NCBI GenBank assembly: GCA_037903475.1
Contig: JBAJFG010000174.1
Location: 372,001 to 436,000 of the forward strand
Source: Ancylostoma caninum
Taxonomy: Eukaryota; Nematoda; Chromadorea; Rhabditida; Ancylostomatidae
Direction: 5' to 3'
Length of the DNA: 64,000 nucleotides
Shown here: positions 51,560-62,310 of the stretch, piece after piece
How the letters are laid out: the number at the start of each line of letters is the position of its first letter
Position numbering within the stretch: the first letter of the stretch is position 1
Notes under the pieces: generated by a model
Databases searched by the model: none
Seen by the model: the letters and a program-made list of their open reading frames with translations, nothing else
What the model was told of the DNA's origin: nothing
Translations under genes and position numbers: made by a program

Positions 51560-53455
51560 GGGCTGCGTCGGCGGCCAAAAGTGGGGGGACGGGTCCACCC
51601 TGTGATAGGGCTGCGCTGGCGCCCAAAAGTGGGGGGGACGGCTCCAACGCTGTGATGAGACCTAGGCTGCGCCCAAAAGTGGGGGAAAGGGTCCAACGCT
51701 GTGATAAGGGTGCACCGGCGCGCAGAAGTGGGGGAGACGTGCTCACCACTGTGGTAAGGGTGCGCCGACACTCAGAAGTGGGGGAGTCGGGTCCAACGGT
51801 GTGATAAGAGTGCGCCGGCGCCCAGAAGTGGGGGATATGGGTCCACCACTGTGATAAGAATGCGCCGGCGTCCAAAAGTGGGGGAGACGGGTCCACCACT
51901 GTGATAAGGGTGCGCTGGCGCCCAGAAGTGGGGGAGACGGGTCCACCACTGTGATAAGGGTGCGCCGGCGCCCAGAAGTGGGGGAGACGGGTCCACCACT
52001 GTGATAAGGGTGCGCCGGCGCCCAGAAGTGGGGGAGACGGGTCCACCACTGTGATAAGGGTGCGCCGGCGCCCAGAAGTGGGGGAGACGGGTCCACCACT
52101 GTGATAAGGGTGCGCCGGCGCCCAGAAGTGGGGGAGACGGGTCCACCACTGTGATAAGGGTGCGCCGGCGCCCAGAAGTGGGGGAGACGGGTCCACCACT
52201 GTGATAAGGGTGCGCCGGCGCCCAGAAGTGGGGGAGACGGGTCCACCGTGTGATAAGGATGCGCCGGCGCCCAGAAGTGGGGGAGACGGGTCCACCACTG
52301 TGATAAGGGTGCGCCGGCGCCCAGAAGTGGGGGAGATGGGTCCACCACTGTGATAAGGGTGCGCCGGCGCCCAGAAGTGGGGGAGACGGGTCCACCACTG
52401 TGATAAGGGTGCGCCGGCGCCCAGAAGTGGGGGAGACGTGGTGCGCACCGTGTGATAAGGGTGCGCCGGCGCCCAGAAGTGGGAGACGGGTCGCTGTGGT
52501 AAGGGTGCGCCGGCGCCCAGAAGTGGGGGAGACGGGTCCACCACTGTGATAAGGGTGCGCCGGCGCCCAGAAGTGGGGAGACGGGTCCACCACTGTGATA
52601 AGGGTGCGCCGGCGCCCAGAAGTGGGGGAGACGGGTCCACCACTGTGATAAGGGTGCGCCGGCGCCCAGAAGTGGGGGAGACGGGTCCACCACTGTGATA
52701 AGGGTGCGCTGGCGCCCATAGGTGGGGAGACGGGTCTACCACTGTGATAAGGGTGCGCCGGCGCCCAGAAGTGGGGGAGACAGGTCCACCACTGTGATAA
52801 GGGTGCGCCGGCGCCCAGAAGTGCTGGAGACGGGTTCACTGCTGTGGTAAGGGTGCGCCGGCGCCCAGAAGTGGGGGAGACGGGTCCACCACTGTGATAA
52901 GGGTGCGCTGGCGCCCATAGGTGGGGAGACGGGTCCACCACTGTGATAAGGGTGCGCCGGCGCCTAGAAGTGGGGGAGACGGGTCCACCACTGTGATAAG
53001 GGTGCGCCGGCGCCCAGAAGTGGGGGAGATGGGTCCACCACTGTGATAAGGGTGCGCCGGCGCCCAGAAGTGGGGGAGATGGGTCCACCACTGTGATAAG
53101 GGTGCGCCGGCGCCCAGAAGTGGGGGAGACGGGTCCACCACTGTGATAAGGGTGCGCCGGCGCCCAGAAGTGGGGGAGACGGGTCCACCACTGTGATAAG
53201 GGTGCGCCGGCGCCTAGAAGTGGGGGAGACGGGTCCACCACTGTGATAAGGGTGCGCCGGCGCCCAGAAGTGGGGGAGATGGGTCCACCACTGTGATAAG
53301 GGTGCGCCGGCGCCCAGAAGTGGGGGAGATGGGTCCACCACTGTGATAAGGGTGCGCCGGCGCCCAGAAGTGGGGGAGATGGGTCCACCACTGAGATAAG
53401 GGTGCGCCGGCGCCTAAAGGTGGGGAAACGCATGACGGTCCAGCGTTGTGATAAG
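51560..53455. repeat. 50-bp minisatellite, roughly 37 units
   Basis: The consensus is GTGATAAGGGTGCGCCGGCG, then CCCAGAAGTGGGGGAGACGG, then GTCCACCACT. Units are nearly identical from about 51900 to 53400 and decay towards both edges, as expected if unequal exchange homogenises the centre. Some units share private variants (GCTGGCGCCCATAGGTGGGG at about 52708 and 52908, 200 bp apart), showing multi-unit duplications. A few units are shortened near 52430-52500. Because 50 is not a multiple of 3 and the minus strand has no stop in any frame, long minus ORFs (up to 553 codons) arise automatically. Confidence 0.97.
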
Positions 53456-53930
53456 GGCGCCCGCGTTCAGGAAAGGAATTTCGTCACGGCCTAGGTGAAT
53501 TTCTTCATGAATGGTGCCCTGGCACCCGTTCCGGCTATTCCTTCTACCAATGTGATCTAGGTGCACGTTATTCCAATCCGTATTCCCCTCCTCATTCCAG
53601 TCCATTTGTATCTGAATCGACCCCACCCTTCACTCTGTTTTTATACATGGACTGACCCTTATCACTTGAGTTACCACAACAACTAACTAAAGATAGATTA
53701 TTTCAAGAGAGCATTTCCACTGGATCGGCTACGTCCAATTAACAACGGCCACTAGGGCCAATCAAAAGAAATTACTTCTCCCACGTGGAGGAAGGCTACC
53801 GCTCACGCGAGCTTTCCAAAAGTCGATGGACTTACTCGAGAGGATACAGGATCCACTAAATCTGTCCACCTCTTTTTCTGCATCGTATGCGTAGTATGCG
53901 AGCGAAGCGAGCATCAGTAGAAGTCTGGAG

Positions 53931-53959
53931 GTCCGGCGTTAGCCGGACGGCCAGACTGG
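53931..53959 (+). other. Helitron 3' terminal hairpin and CTGG end
   Basis: A 7-bp perfect stem GTCCGGC/GCCGGAC with loop GTTA is followed by GGCCAGA and CTGG. In known Helitrons a GC-rich hairpin about 5-12 nt before CTRR acts as the transposition terminator. Confidence 0.85.
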
Positions 53960-54127
53960 TAACAAATAATTAATAAAAATTATATTAAAAATGATAATAA
54001 AAACAAACAATTAAAAATAAACTAACACAAATACTACAATAAACTAATACTAATTTTATTTGTATTGTAAAGTAATTTCAAATTCTCGGGGGGGGGGGGG
54101 GGGTCGGGTACGTGCGTAGATGCCTCC

Positions 54128-54928
54128 ACAAGTACGTGGTATGTGGGCACTGCGTACTATCCATACGGAGTGCAAAGCTGCGTCCCTCGCGTTCAGACAA
54201 TGACAAGCGGAAAAATAAAGAAAGTGTCGAAAATGATTTTTTTCTGCTGGATTGTGCTTCTACCTTCAGTAAGAAAAATGGTAATTATAAAAAAATCTTA
54301 TGATATAATCCCCTTTGTATATAATACATGTAATATAGTACATAGAATAGAAATTAACAGTAATAAATAAGTGCAACGAAAACAAACAAAAACTAAATAT
54401 TAAAAATGAGTAAAATTAAACAGTTGTGAAAAACGATGAGGCTTGTAGAGAGAGAAAAGCGCTTTGGGATTGCTATAAACACCGACCACCAGGGAAAGGA
54501 GGGGTAACAAACAATTTATAAAAGGCGCAGGAGTTCATTTTACAACCCAATATTCACTTAAATTCATTTATTGTTTGTTCATAAATTATATTTATTGCTA
54601 TTATTATTGTTTATTCATATATTATATATTATATTCATATATTTTCGACACAATACAGACCCAAGGCTTCTATCGCTCTCAATGTGGTTTACTGTGCAGC
54701 ATATAGTTTAGTGGAAGAGGAAAAGAACAGGTAAAACTACGTAGTAAGGCATGTAAAAGCAAGGCATTGTCCGGTGCAATCTTTGCAGAATCGGAAGGAT
54801 TTGCAGAAGAATATCATATGATTCACCAGCAGGCCCGCAGGTGACACATGTGAGGATATATTCTGCTATAGAATACATTCGTTGCTAGTACCAAAAAATA
54901 TTCCATATTAATGGTGAGAAACAAAGTG
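54128..54928. other. About 0.8 kb AT-rich, no gene seen
   Basis: The stretch contains AT-rich low-complexity sequence (around 54560-54650, ATTCATATATTATATATT). No coding or structured feature could be supported. Confidence 0.4.
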
Positions 54929-55012
54929 CTAGGTTTCCTATGTTGCCCTTTCTTCTTCTGCAGTGCAGCCCGAACCACTGCAGAAGAAGAAAGGGCAACA
55001 TAGGAAACCTAG
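54929..55012. repeat. Perfect hairpin: 37-bp arms, 10-nt loop
   Basis: The left arm 54929-54965 (CTAGGTTTCCTATGTTGCCC, then TTTCTTCTTCTGCAGTG) is exactly complementary to 54976-55012, separated by CAGCCCGAAC. No mismatch was seen. The size resembles a small-RNA precursor, but perfect pairing also fits a very young inverted duplication. The left arm ends in a splice-acceptor-like TTCTTCTTCTGCAG. Confidence 0.9.
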
Positions 55013-55460
55013 GACGCTGCACGGGAGTTGATGTTCGGTCGCTTAGGGTTGTTTTTCAAGGTGCACGGACGCAGCGGACGCGTCACCGTGCACCTGCGAT
55101 AGCTGGCCGACGGCTGCGTGCGGTCGCCGGCGATGGTCGGGTGGCGGGTCAATAGCCACCCCTTCCGCTGCGTCCGTCTGCCGGCCGTCGCCGCGCTCGC
55201 ACGAGGCGCCGTCCGCTGCTGTGAGCCCATCGATCCCGCTGCTGACTGCACGACTGTGATGTCCGAGGTATTGTGGGCTGGAATACCTATGTACCTGTCG
55301 ACTGGTCCGCTGCATTTCAATGAGGGCGGCGGTCTTTCGTCCCGGCTGAACATAAGCGACTTTGTACCCTGCACTGGCATCTCGTAGCCCACCGATTGTT
55401 TCACCCCTCTGAATGGCCACAATTAGAATTAGATGCAAAGGGTGGTTGTTGCTTTGCACA
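55013..55460. other. GC-rich block, open on both strands, unidentified
   Basis: Base composition rises sharply compared with its neighbours, and long frames run on both strands (about 137 codons in two minus frames, 89 on plus). Such overlap is expected from CpG-rich sequence. No family motif, good start or splice partner was found. It could be a divergent exon, a promoter-proximal GC island or a transposon fragment. Confidence 0.3.
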
Positions 55461-57017
55461 AATCAGTCCGACAGCACGTCAATCTTCGACATTTATAGGC
55501 CCCATACTCCCTCATTCGTTGACATTTCATCACCTGAACAGGGCGTCATGCACTTGAACTGCCAGCTCAGCTGCCACTAATACCACGTACCAGCCAAGTT
55601 GAGATAGAACTGCCGCGTTTTTGAGTCCAGGTCGAATTGCACTCGTGTTTCGTGCGTTTTTTCTTCGTGTACTCGAGTGTACAGTGCAAAGCCGACACAT
55701 CGTTCCATGCGAAGAGAGCGCAGGATGCGTGCTTGTTTAAACATCCGAGCATGGTCTCAGTGCGAGACGGAAACCAAACTATTTCCTGTTTTTTTTTTCT
55801 TTCCAGAAGTAGTAGTCTCTTCCTTTCCATCTTGCTCGTTTATGCTCTTGATGATATCTATATCTGCCATTTTATATAGCTTCGAACCCCAGCTGCAGAA
55901 GGCACTTACAAAAATTTCCGACGTTTCCATTCTCACATATCATTTGCCTTTTATTATTATTTCATTGCTAAGCCTTCATTTTCACGCTTTACATATTTTA
56001 TCCATGACTTTTATTTAAGGTACGTACATGTGGGTACATGGTATTGAAAAGTATGATACTCCCCACTACCACAGTTTTTATCTCTGAATATCTTTCTTCC
56101 ACAAGGTGAACTGCAGCAAATAATGCGTTTTGAGAGCATGTCAAGCCTTCTTTTGCTGGAATCTTGATCCCGTTTTGAGAGTGGTAAAACGAACATAAGT
56201 AATTCCTTGGGGTTGAACAGCTGTACTATGTACATGCATATCTACGAGCTGGAGGAGAATATGTATGTGCACAACACAGAGTCTAGCAATATGCATATTT
56301 GACGAGTATTCAAATTTCCTGTCGCATTTTTTCTCCATATTTGAATAAATTGTTGAAGCTCAGACGCTATTCATTTGTCATTAAATCTTTTTTTTTGCAT
56401 TTTTCCGCAATAAAATCTTTTGTGCCGTTTTGAACGAATTCATTGCTTTTGAAACCTAATTTTGTTTCACGGTTTGTTCAATACGGAGTTTGAATTCGGT
56501 CCCTTCGATCTGTGTGTTTTACAGCGCGTTTTTTTTTGCTTGCCGCATTTTTTGTTGGGATTCTTTGCTGGCCTCGCCTATGCTTTTTATCTGAATTCAA
56601 GAAAAAAATGCTTTTCACTGCGACATAGATGGCTACCAGTACACTTTATTGGCAAACTTTTCGGCATGACGTTGTTTTCAAATTTTTTTCTGTGTTCCAC
56701 AAATATGCGGGGTGTTCCTGCGTTCACTAAATTACACGAATGTCACCAGCGGACGACGCTCCGCCCAGTAGACATTCAAACTTTCTGGATAGAAAGCTGA
56801 ATTAATAAGTGAATCAATCAAGTTATTCAGTTTTTATTCGGTCCTAGGTACAGTGCCAAACAGGCCAGCGAATTTGAACTTTTTTCGTAGATTGTTTAAT
56901 ACTGGCCGGTAGATTGAGTAGAAGTTTATTTCATCGGTGAGCTCATCTCAAAGTACCCCTCATTTATCCAAACATTCACCCCTCTTTGAAAAAAAAACAT
57001 GTGATCCGGGAATGTAC
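55461..57017. other. About 1.5 kb with no recognised gene
   Basis: Only short frames with T-rich composition are present. A 112-codon plus frame (56462-56800) has Phe/Leu-rich segments caused by poly-T and no splice support. Confidence 0.35.
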
Positions 57018-57843
57018 TAGGTTGATGCAAAAGAAATGGCGCTTTTCGGGTTGACTCTATTTTCGTTCGCAAGTTTAATGAACGATAACTTCCGAAATTA
57101 GCAGAGGTAATTTAATTAGCAGCGAGCATTGCTTATCGTATGAGCAGGTCCCTGTATCTCGTGGAACGCATTCATATCGTCATGTTTGGTGAATTTTTTC
57201 TTGTGGAATAATAGTTTGCTGGGCTGGAAAAAGTGGTAGAAGTACGGCAATATCCTTGTAGAATACGATGACTACACAAAAGTTTCCCATTTAAATTAGC
57301 AAAGTTCAAGCCAGCTCTCGGAAGCAAATTTTGCCAAATTTCGGGTGCAGAAAATGGGCTTTTGAGCGTCTTCAGCGTTTTTCCAGCAGTACGGTTCGCG
57401 ACTCTTTGGGGCCATTACAGCACTAGATGTTGTTGAAGGTACTTTCTGAAAGCAGGTTGGAGGGAATTACCCAGTAAGAATCCTAAAAATTACAAGCAAA
57501 ATGCCTCAAAAAGTGCTCATTCACGTTCCTCCAACAGCGGAACAGCTGCATCAGAGCTTGCGCAAGTGCTGACATCATGCCCTATTACAAAGAAGGTGTC
57601 TTGGACTGTATTGCTTGCAGTGCGACAGAAAAATCAAGGAAATTTGAAAAATTGAGGAAGAGGTTTCTGGACATTTTCAACTATTTCACGTCTGCTAACA
57701 TGAGGGGAAACGTCTTATGCGAACAAAGTGAAAGCGCTTTCTTGGCCCCACATGTATGTTACCATATCTAGATGTAATGCTTTGTCTGAACAAAATTACA
57801 TTTTCTTTAGAAAAATGGCGCCATTTCTTTTGCATTCAACCTA
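57018..57843. mobile_element. Mariner element, internally decayed, about 826 bp
   Basis: The inverted ends TAGGTTGATGCAAAAGAAAT-GGCGC and GCGCC-ATTTCTTTTGCATTCAACCTA carry the GGTTG...CAAAAG pattern of mariner termini, with TA at each side. The interior is shorter than a full mariner (about 1.3 kb), and its frames are broken, so no transposase can be made. Confidence 0.85.
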
Positions 57844-57948
57844 ATAACTATACTCGGGAATTGAAAGCCACAAATACCACGATTAAGACATGCGTCCCGA
57901 TGCAAAACACGGTTTCTTGAAATCAATAGTTCTATAACAGGTTCACTC

Positions 57949-58010
57949 CGTGCAAAACCCATGCATACCCATGCAAAATCCGTGCATATCCATGCAGAAT
58001 CCATGCGTCT
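57949..58010. repeat. Short imperfect tandem repeat (CCATGCAAAAT-type)
   Basis: Five or six diverged units of about 12-13 bp (GTGCAAAACC, CATGCATACC, CATGCAAAATCC, GTGCATATCC, CATGCAGAATCC). The minus frames read as repeated GYA/LHG residues, a by-product. Confidence 0.75.
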
Positions 58011-58599
58011 CCAAATGTGATGAAATGCAGAACTGACGAAAAACCCATGATTTTCTTAATCCCAGTACTCATGCCATGCAAAACACTGTTTCTAGGTTTC
58101 CTGAGTAGAAATACTACCAGTTTTCCGTAAATTTTCTCTTCCACGTCCCTTCAGCATCTCAGCATCTCCCGTGCCCTTCGTTGCACCGCATGAATTGTTT
58201 TCGAGTTGTCGCTAAGAGATAACTACGATGCTGTTCATCGCTTCAGGGTATCATTACTTCCCGCTGTATAATTGGGATAATATCAGACGTGGTACGGTAC
58301 TCTGAGTTGTTGTTCGGCACCAAATCATAGCCGTCAGTGCGACACAGCGCTCATTACCCTGAATACCGGCATCAAATTGCAATGCAGGTAGGCTAAATTC
58401 ATGCGTTCATACACCACGCCCCTCTTGGATTTCACTTCAACTTCAGACACAGGGCTTTGTGCTGTTGTTCCGAGCATTTCCCGAGTATAACGCTTGCCTT
58501 GGATAGCTAATTTAGGTAGGATTCATATGTTCATTCTAAGGATGGACTTGTTACCTTACCCTTGTTTACAGTCGCGATCATCGTGAGGCCGCATCATTG

Positions 58600-58680
58600 A
58601 GGTTGCACGGGGTAAATGTGTCAACATTTCACAACTTATCCGTCATTAACACGCGCGTCGGCATGTTTACCCTATGTGAT
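58600..58680. repeat. Degenerate copy of the TACCCAGGGTAAA MITE family
   Basis: GGGGTAAATGTGTCAACATT, CTTATCCGTCATTAACACG and GGCATGTTTACCC follow the same order as in the copy at 60507-60607. Confidence 0.65.
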
Positions 58681-58940
58681 ATCAGTGATGCGTGCGGAGT
58701 GTAGTTCTCCTTTGGTTTTTCCCCTTGCACACCTTCTCAATGAGTTATAAAACGGGTTATATAGAGCTAGAAAGGAGGAGGGCTCAAGCGCGTCACAGTG
58801 GGTAATCTGACACCTATGGGTACGGTTGGTTACCCATGCTTCACAGCTGGGTATACATAAACATTTCGCTTGGGTATGCATGTTGTCATTTTTGTACATT
58901 TTTATTTTGTGAATTTTGTACGTTTCCCTCAGAAAGCGTA

Positions 58941-59003
58941 ATGAACATAACATAACATAATATGTATAACATAATATGACAATAACATAACATAACATAA
59001 CAT
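58941..59003. repeat. (AACAT)n-type microsatellite
   Basis: Interrupted ACATA/AACAT pentamer units extend over about 60 bp. Confidence 0.9.
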
Positions 59004-59731
59004 GGCATACAAACTGATGAGTGCCAAGTCATGGGTAAGTTTATGTGCATCATCGTGCCTACCTGGGTAATCTCATTGTTTGTAATGGTCCATGATTGTT
59101 GAAACCTGTCAAGATCTGAGCAGTGTGTGTCAGCGCATGTCAGAATCAGCGGGTCATGTAGCACAAACACGTCGCGACTGGCGTATTATTCAGAGGTGAG
59201 TCATGATGACCGCAACTACACCATCTCATGCTCATGGCTATGTTTACCCTTGGGTAGCAGCTGGGTATAGACAAAGGCAACGCCAGGCATGGCTGAACAT
59301 GTTGATAGGTGCATTCGGGCTATGTTTGGAGGTTCATTGTCTCCAAGGATATTGGTGACTTCATTGTAATACTTTGAGCTTCTCGTTTTCTAGTACAGTG
59401 TGAGGTCCATGACGTGGAACCCTACCTTCTAATTTCCTGTGATCGCCAATGGGAGTTTTGAAGGGCCTGAGACTCCAGTGTTTTCCACTTAACTGCTTAT
59501 CACTTCACTGTTGTTTCGTCTCACGATTTGACAACATGACAGTGCACTTCCAACTTTTTCGACTGTTCCGTTCCACCTGTGTTTGTCGCAGAAACTAAAG
59601 GTCTTGAAAACGAAGTTTCTGGTGCGGCACTCATAAAGCCATAGATCACAAGCAATTCAGAAAGCCATCAAACCAGCATGATACATTGTTGTTAGTTCTG
59701 CTGTAGGGGAAGGAATTGTGGGGAAAGCAAT

Positions 59732-60205
59732 GCTTAAAGGCAGCAGGAGCTGAAATCCTCGACTCCGAGCTGAGCTGTGGGTGATGAGGTACAGACTCAG
59801 CACATCATAAATGTAACACGAACACAGACAATCATGGCTTACCTGCAGAGAAAATAGAACATTCGTCGCGAACACGGCCAGGCGTGTTCGCGCGCGGACG
59901 AGTTTTCCACGGCGCAAAAGCCATTGCGGTGCGTGGTTTGGGGCAAAAGGAAAACGAAATGCATTCAATTCACAGGGTTTCCTGGCGGGACTCGGCCAAA
60001 ATCACGCGCCGCAATGGCTTTCGCGCCGGGGAAAACTCGTCCGCGCGCGAACACGGCCAGGCGTGTTCGCGAGGAATGTTCAATTTTCTCTGCAGGTAAG
60101 CCATCATCGTCTGTGTTCGTTTCACATTTATGATGAGCTGAATCTGTACTTCACCACCCGCAGCTCAGCTCAGAGTCGAGAATTTCAGCTCCTGCTGCCT
60201 TTAAG
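59732..60205. repeat. Near-complete foldback element, 474 bp, with mirrored splice-like motifs
   Basis: CTTAAAGGCAGCAGGAGCTG at the left is mirrored by CAGCTCCTGCTGCCTTTAAG at the right. The arms of about 205 bp carry CGCGAACACGGCCAGGCGTG in both and end in a roughly 60-bp centre. TTACCTGCAGAGAAAAT in the left arm and TTTTCTCTGCAGGTAAG in the right give each strand both an acceptor-like CTGCAG and a donor-like GGTAAG. Confidence 0.85.
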
Positions 60206-60506
60206 AAGCTTGGTTTGGCTTGTTTACGATCAAATGTATTATAACAGCATCACCTAAAGTTTGGTGTTTATTATTTCACCATCGCTTGCTGATGCAATCG
60301 ATATAAAGCAAACCCCCCAAATTAGCTCGGAAGGGGTAGAAACAAGGACAAGTGGCGTAAAAAAGAGTTGAAGAGAAAGCAGTGGGAGCTTGCTTATAAG
60401 CCAGATCGCTGCAGTACGTAAAGCGCACAGCAACGTGATGTCAGCGCCTGGTGGCGATGTTGAAGAATAACGTGAACGTTTTGCCTAGGTCTCGTCTGGC
60501 TGGATA

Positions 60507-60607
60507 ATTGAGATTACCCAGGGTGAACGTGTTAACACCCACGCTAGCGGTTGGTAAATTTGTGTGGTCCTAACACTTTAACACGTTTACCGTGGGTAAT
60601 CTCAATT
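60507..60607. mobile_element. Best-preserved member of a 101-bp MITE family
   Basis: The left end ATTGAGATTACCCAGGGTGA and right end TTTACCGTGGGTAATCTCAA(T) are inverted repeats, extending inward through ACGTGTTAACACC and TTTAACACGT. The core contains GCGGTTGGTAAATTTGTG. Degenerate relatives lie near 9.3, 23.5 and 58.6 kb. Confidence 0.8.
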
Positions 60608-61774
60608 CATGCTGCCGCTGGATGTCGTGCTCAATCTCTTCGGGTGCTCACCGTTAGTGAGTCAGCGTTATCGGGTGATCTACTAGAATAATTCTAATTA
60701 TAATGAGGGAAACAGGTTGAGGGGAGGGGTCTGGTTAGGTCATGGAATTTTTCAGCTTTATTTGTAGGAGCGGGGCTTAGTGACCGGACATAACAAAGAG
60801 GAACACACAAAGAAATAAATACATATACTTCTATCAAGTGAACACTAGAATATCCATATGAAGTAAAGGCTTCCATAGCCTCAACTGCATCTCGGAAGAA
60901 ATGATCAGGAAAAACGCTTGATAATTATGTACCAACGTAATACTTTTTTTTGTAATAAAAAAAGCTTTCCCTAGGGTGGGCGTGAAGTTTTGAACCGCCT
61001 TATTTTTCCTTCAAGAACGAATAAAAGTTTGGACGAACGCCTAGAAAAGACCTAGTGTCTGTTCCAAATGCATTTACTCCGGATAACCTGATCCTCGTTT
61101 GAATCAACGAGTTTTCAGGGTGGACGTAAAGTTTTGGCGCGCATTGTTATTCTATGTTGGGAATAATTGAAACGTTGTAACGGTATTCACGAATGTTTCC
61201 AATAGGGGCCTCTTTCACCCGCCTCTCGAAATGGACGAGTTTTCCTTGCATAATTTTTATGCGACTAGCTCTTCTCAGCCAGTGGCAACAGCAATTAGTG
61301 ATAGAAGTGATGGAATCTACCACAGCTTATCTAGAAAAAAAAACTCGCCCATTCCGGATGTGCGAGAAACAAGGACCTTTCCGAGAACGTTTATAAATAC
61401 AGCCGCTGGCTTCTGCTATGTGTTTCTGTTTAGCCTTGGTTTTTTTTCCGCAGCACCTCTGACATTTGCTTCCTGGTCACAATTGTAATGTCATGTTTTG
61501 CTAATATCGCGGCTTCCTGCCTTCAAGTTTCAGCAAGATTGCAAGAATAGTGAGTCAGCATGGAAGAAGGTTGCCACCCTATCATGGGAATCCTCCAAGA
61601 AAAGAACAAAAAAAGATTCTTGAAAACAGTTAAAAGACCTCTCATGCAAGAACTCCAAATAAGGAATATGTTGTCCTTACTCCTTCCTAAGGCGACCCAT
61701 CCATGCAATCATTTCCCCCTTGTCGTTCGCCTCCATTCTTCTTCTGCGACAACTACCTTTTAGAGCGGCCTCTT
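60608..61774. other. Upstream region of the SLC17-type gene, no gene seen
   Basis: A diverged direct repeat CAGGGTGGACGTAAAGTTTT / TAGGGTGGGCGTGAAGTTTT occurs at about 61117 and 60974. Otherwise the region has only short frames. A promoter is expected here, but I identify no motif. Confidence 0.35.
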
Positions 61775-62272
61775 ATGACAACGCAGCTATGGAGTTGGCG
61801 CAGCGTAAGGCTCAGAGTGGCGATTTGCATCGCTCTCGCTCTGACCATCGAGGGCCTGATGAGGAGCAATCTGAACATGGTGATTTTTGACTCAAGACGC
61901 TCTGGGTTGCCGGACATGGATTGACACCTTTAAAGGCTATGGTCTGCATGCTGAACGAGACCGCCATAGCTGAAGGAAGGCAGCTGCGGAATGTCAGCCA
62001 CCCGGTGAAGTGCGAGGTGCTCAAGTTTGGCAACGAGCAGGTGTACAAATACGTGAGTCATTGCTTTTCGCCTCTCACACACATTCTGTGAAAGGTGCCG
62101 ATCGCTCGGCATTAACAGACAAAAATTGTGTTTGCCATTTCACTCAATGACAATGAGATGTTCATTTAACGACGCTGTCTAGAATGGTGATCTCGCATGG
62201 ACGTCCCAGCAGCGAGCTGTAATATTTGCTTCGTTCTACGCTGGAGGCCTCATCGCCACTCTAGTTACGGAG
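61775..62272 (+). CDS. SLC17-type anion/phosphate transporter (MFS), first three exons
   Basis: Exons are 61775-61879, 61936-62052 and 62183-62272. All are phase 0, with introns of 56 and 130 bp, giving 104 residues up to a GTAAGT donor. Residues about 14-28 are hydrophobic (RVAICIALALTIEGLM), followed by RSNLNM/AMVCMLNETAIAEG, which matches the end of TM1 and the loop of SLC17 sodium-phosphate/vesicular-glutamate-type carriers. Exon 3 reads WTSQQRAVIFASFYAGGLIA, the start of TM2. The remaining helices must lie beyond a transposon-filled intron, probably outside the window. I could not find exon 4 before 64000. Substrate and membrane location (plasma membrane or vesicle) cannot be inferred. 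Confidence 0.8.
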
Positions 62273-62310
62273 GTAAGTGTGCCATCTGGACAGAAAAATG
62301 GAGCAACTAT

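Larger units (their letters stand above)
51345..53959 (+). mobile_element. Helitron (non-autonomous), 2,615 bp, carrying a 50-bp minisatellite
   Basis: The 5' end is TCATGACTTATAATAACGGG, preceded by A. The 3' end is CTGG (matching CTRR), followed by T. A hairpin GTCCGGC-GTTA-GCCGGAC ends 7 nt before it, preceded by GCGAGCGAAGCGAGC. The host MITE reads across the site without gain or loss of bases: the 25 nt before the insertion align to ATAAAATTAATAAAAACCAT-AACTA of the intact copy, and the flank after it aligns to TAATAATAAATTAATAAAA. Insertion between A and T without target duplication is the Helitron signature. There is no Rep/helicase frame, so mobility would depend on another element. 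Confidence 0.85.
51235..54127. mobile_element. hAT-like MITE split in two by a Helitron
   Basis: The left piece (51235-51344) begins CAGTGGCGGAAGCA and follows the reverse complement of the intact MITE at 63543-63794, through AAAAGTGGGGTCT, GGTTTGGGGACCCAGAC and TAAAATTGATAAAAAT. The right piece (53960 to about 54127) resumes with TTAATAAAAATTATATTAAA, then TTTATTTGTATTGTAAAGTA, ATTCTCGGGG and a decayed terminus TGCGTAGATGCCTCC. The two pieces are collinear with the intact copy. Confidence 0.8.

Noticed and set aside
51549..53433. Very long minus-strand ORFs (up to 553 codons) as a repeat protein gene
   Set aside because: They come from a stop-free 50-bp unit that shifts frame each copy. There is no start context, no splice partner, and the array lies inside a Helitron.
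51560..53455. CRISPR-like regular repeat
   Set aside because: Units abut directly with no spacers, and the genome is eukaryotic.
54940..55422. Overlapping ORFs in the GC-rich block as a gene
   Set aside because: Frames are open on both strands at once, as expected from composition, and no product could be recognised.
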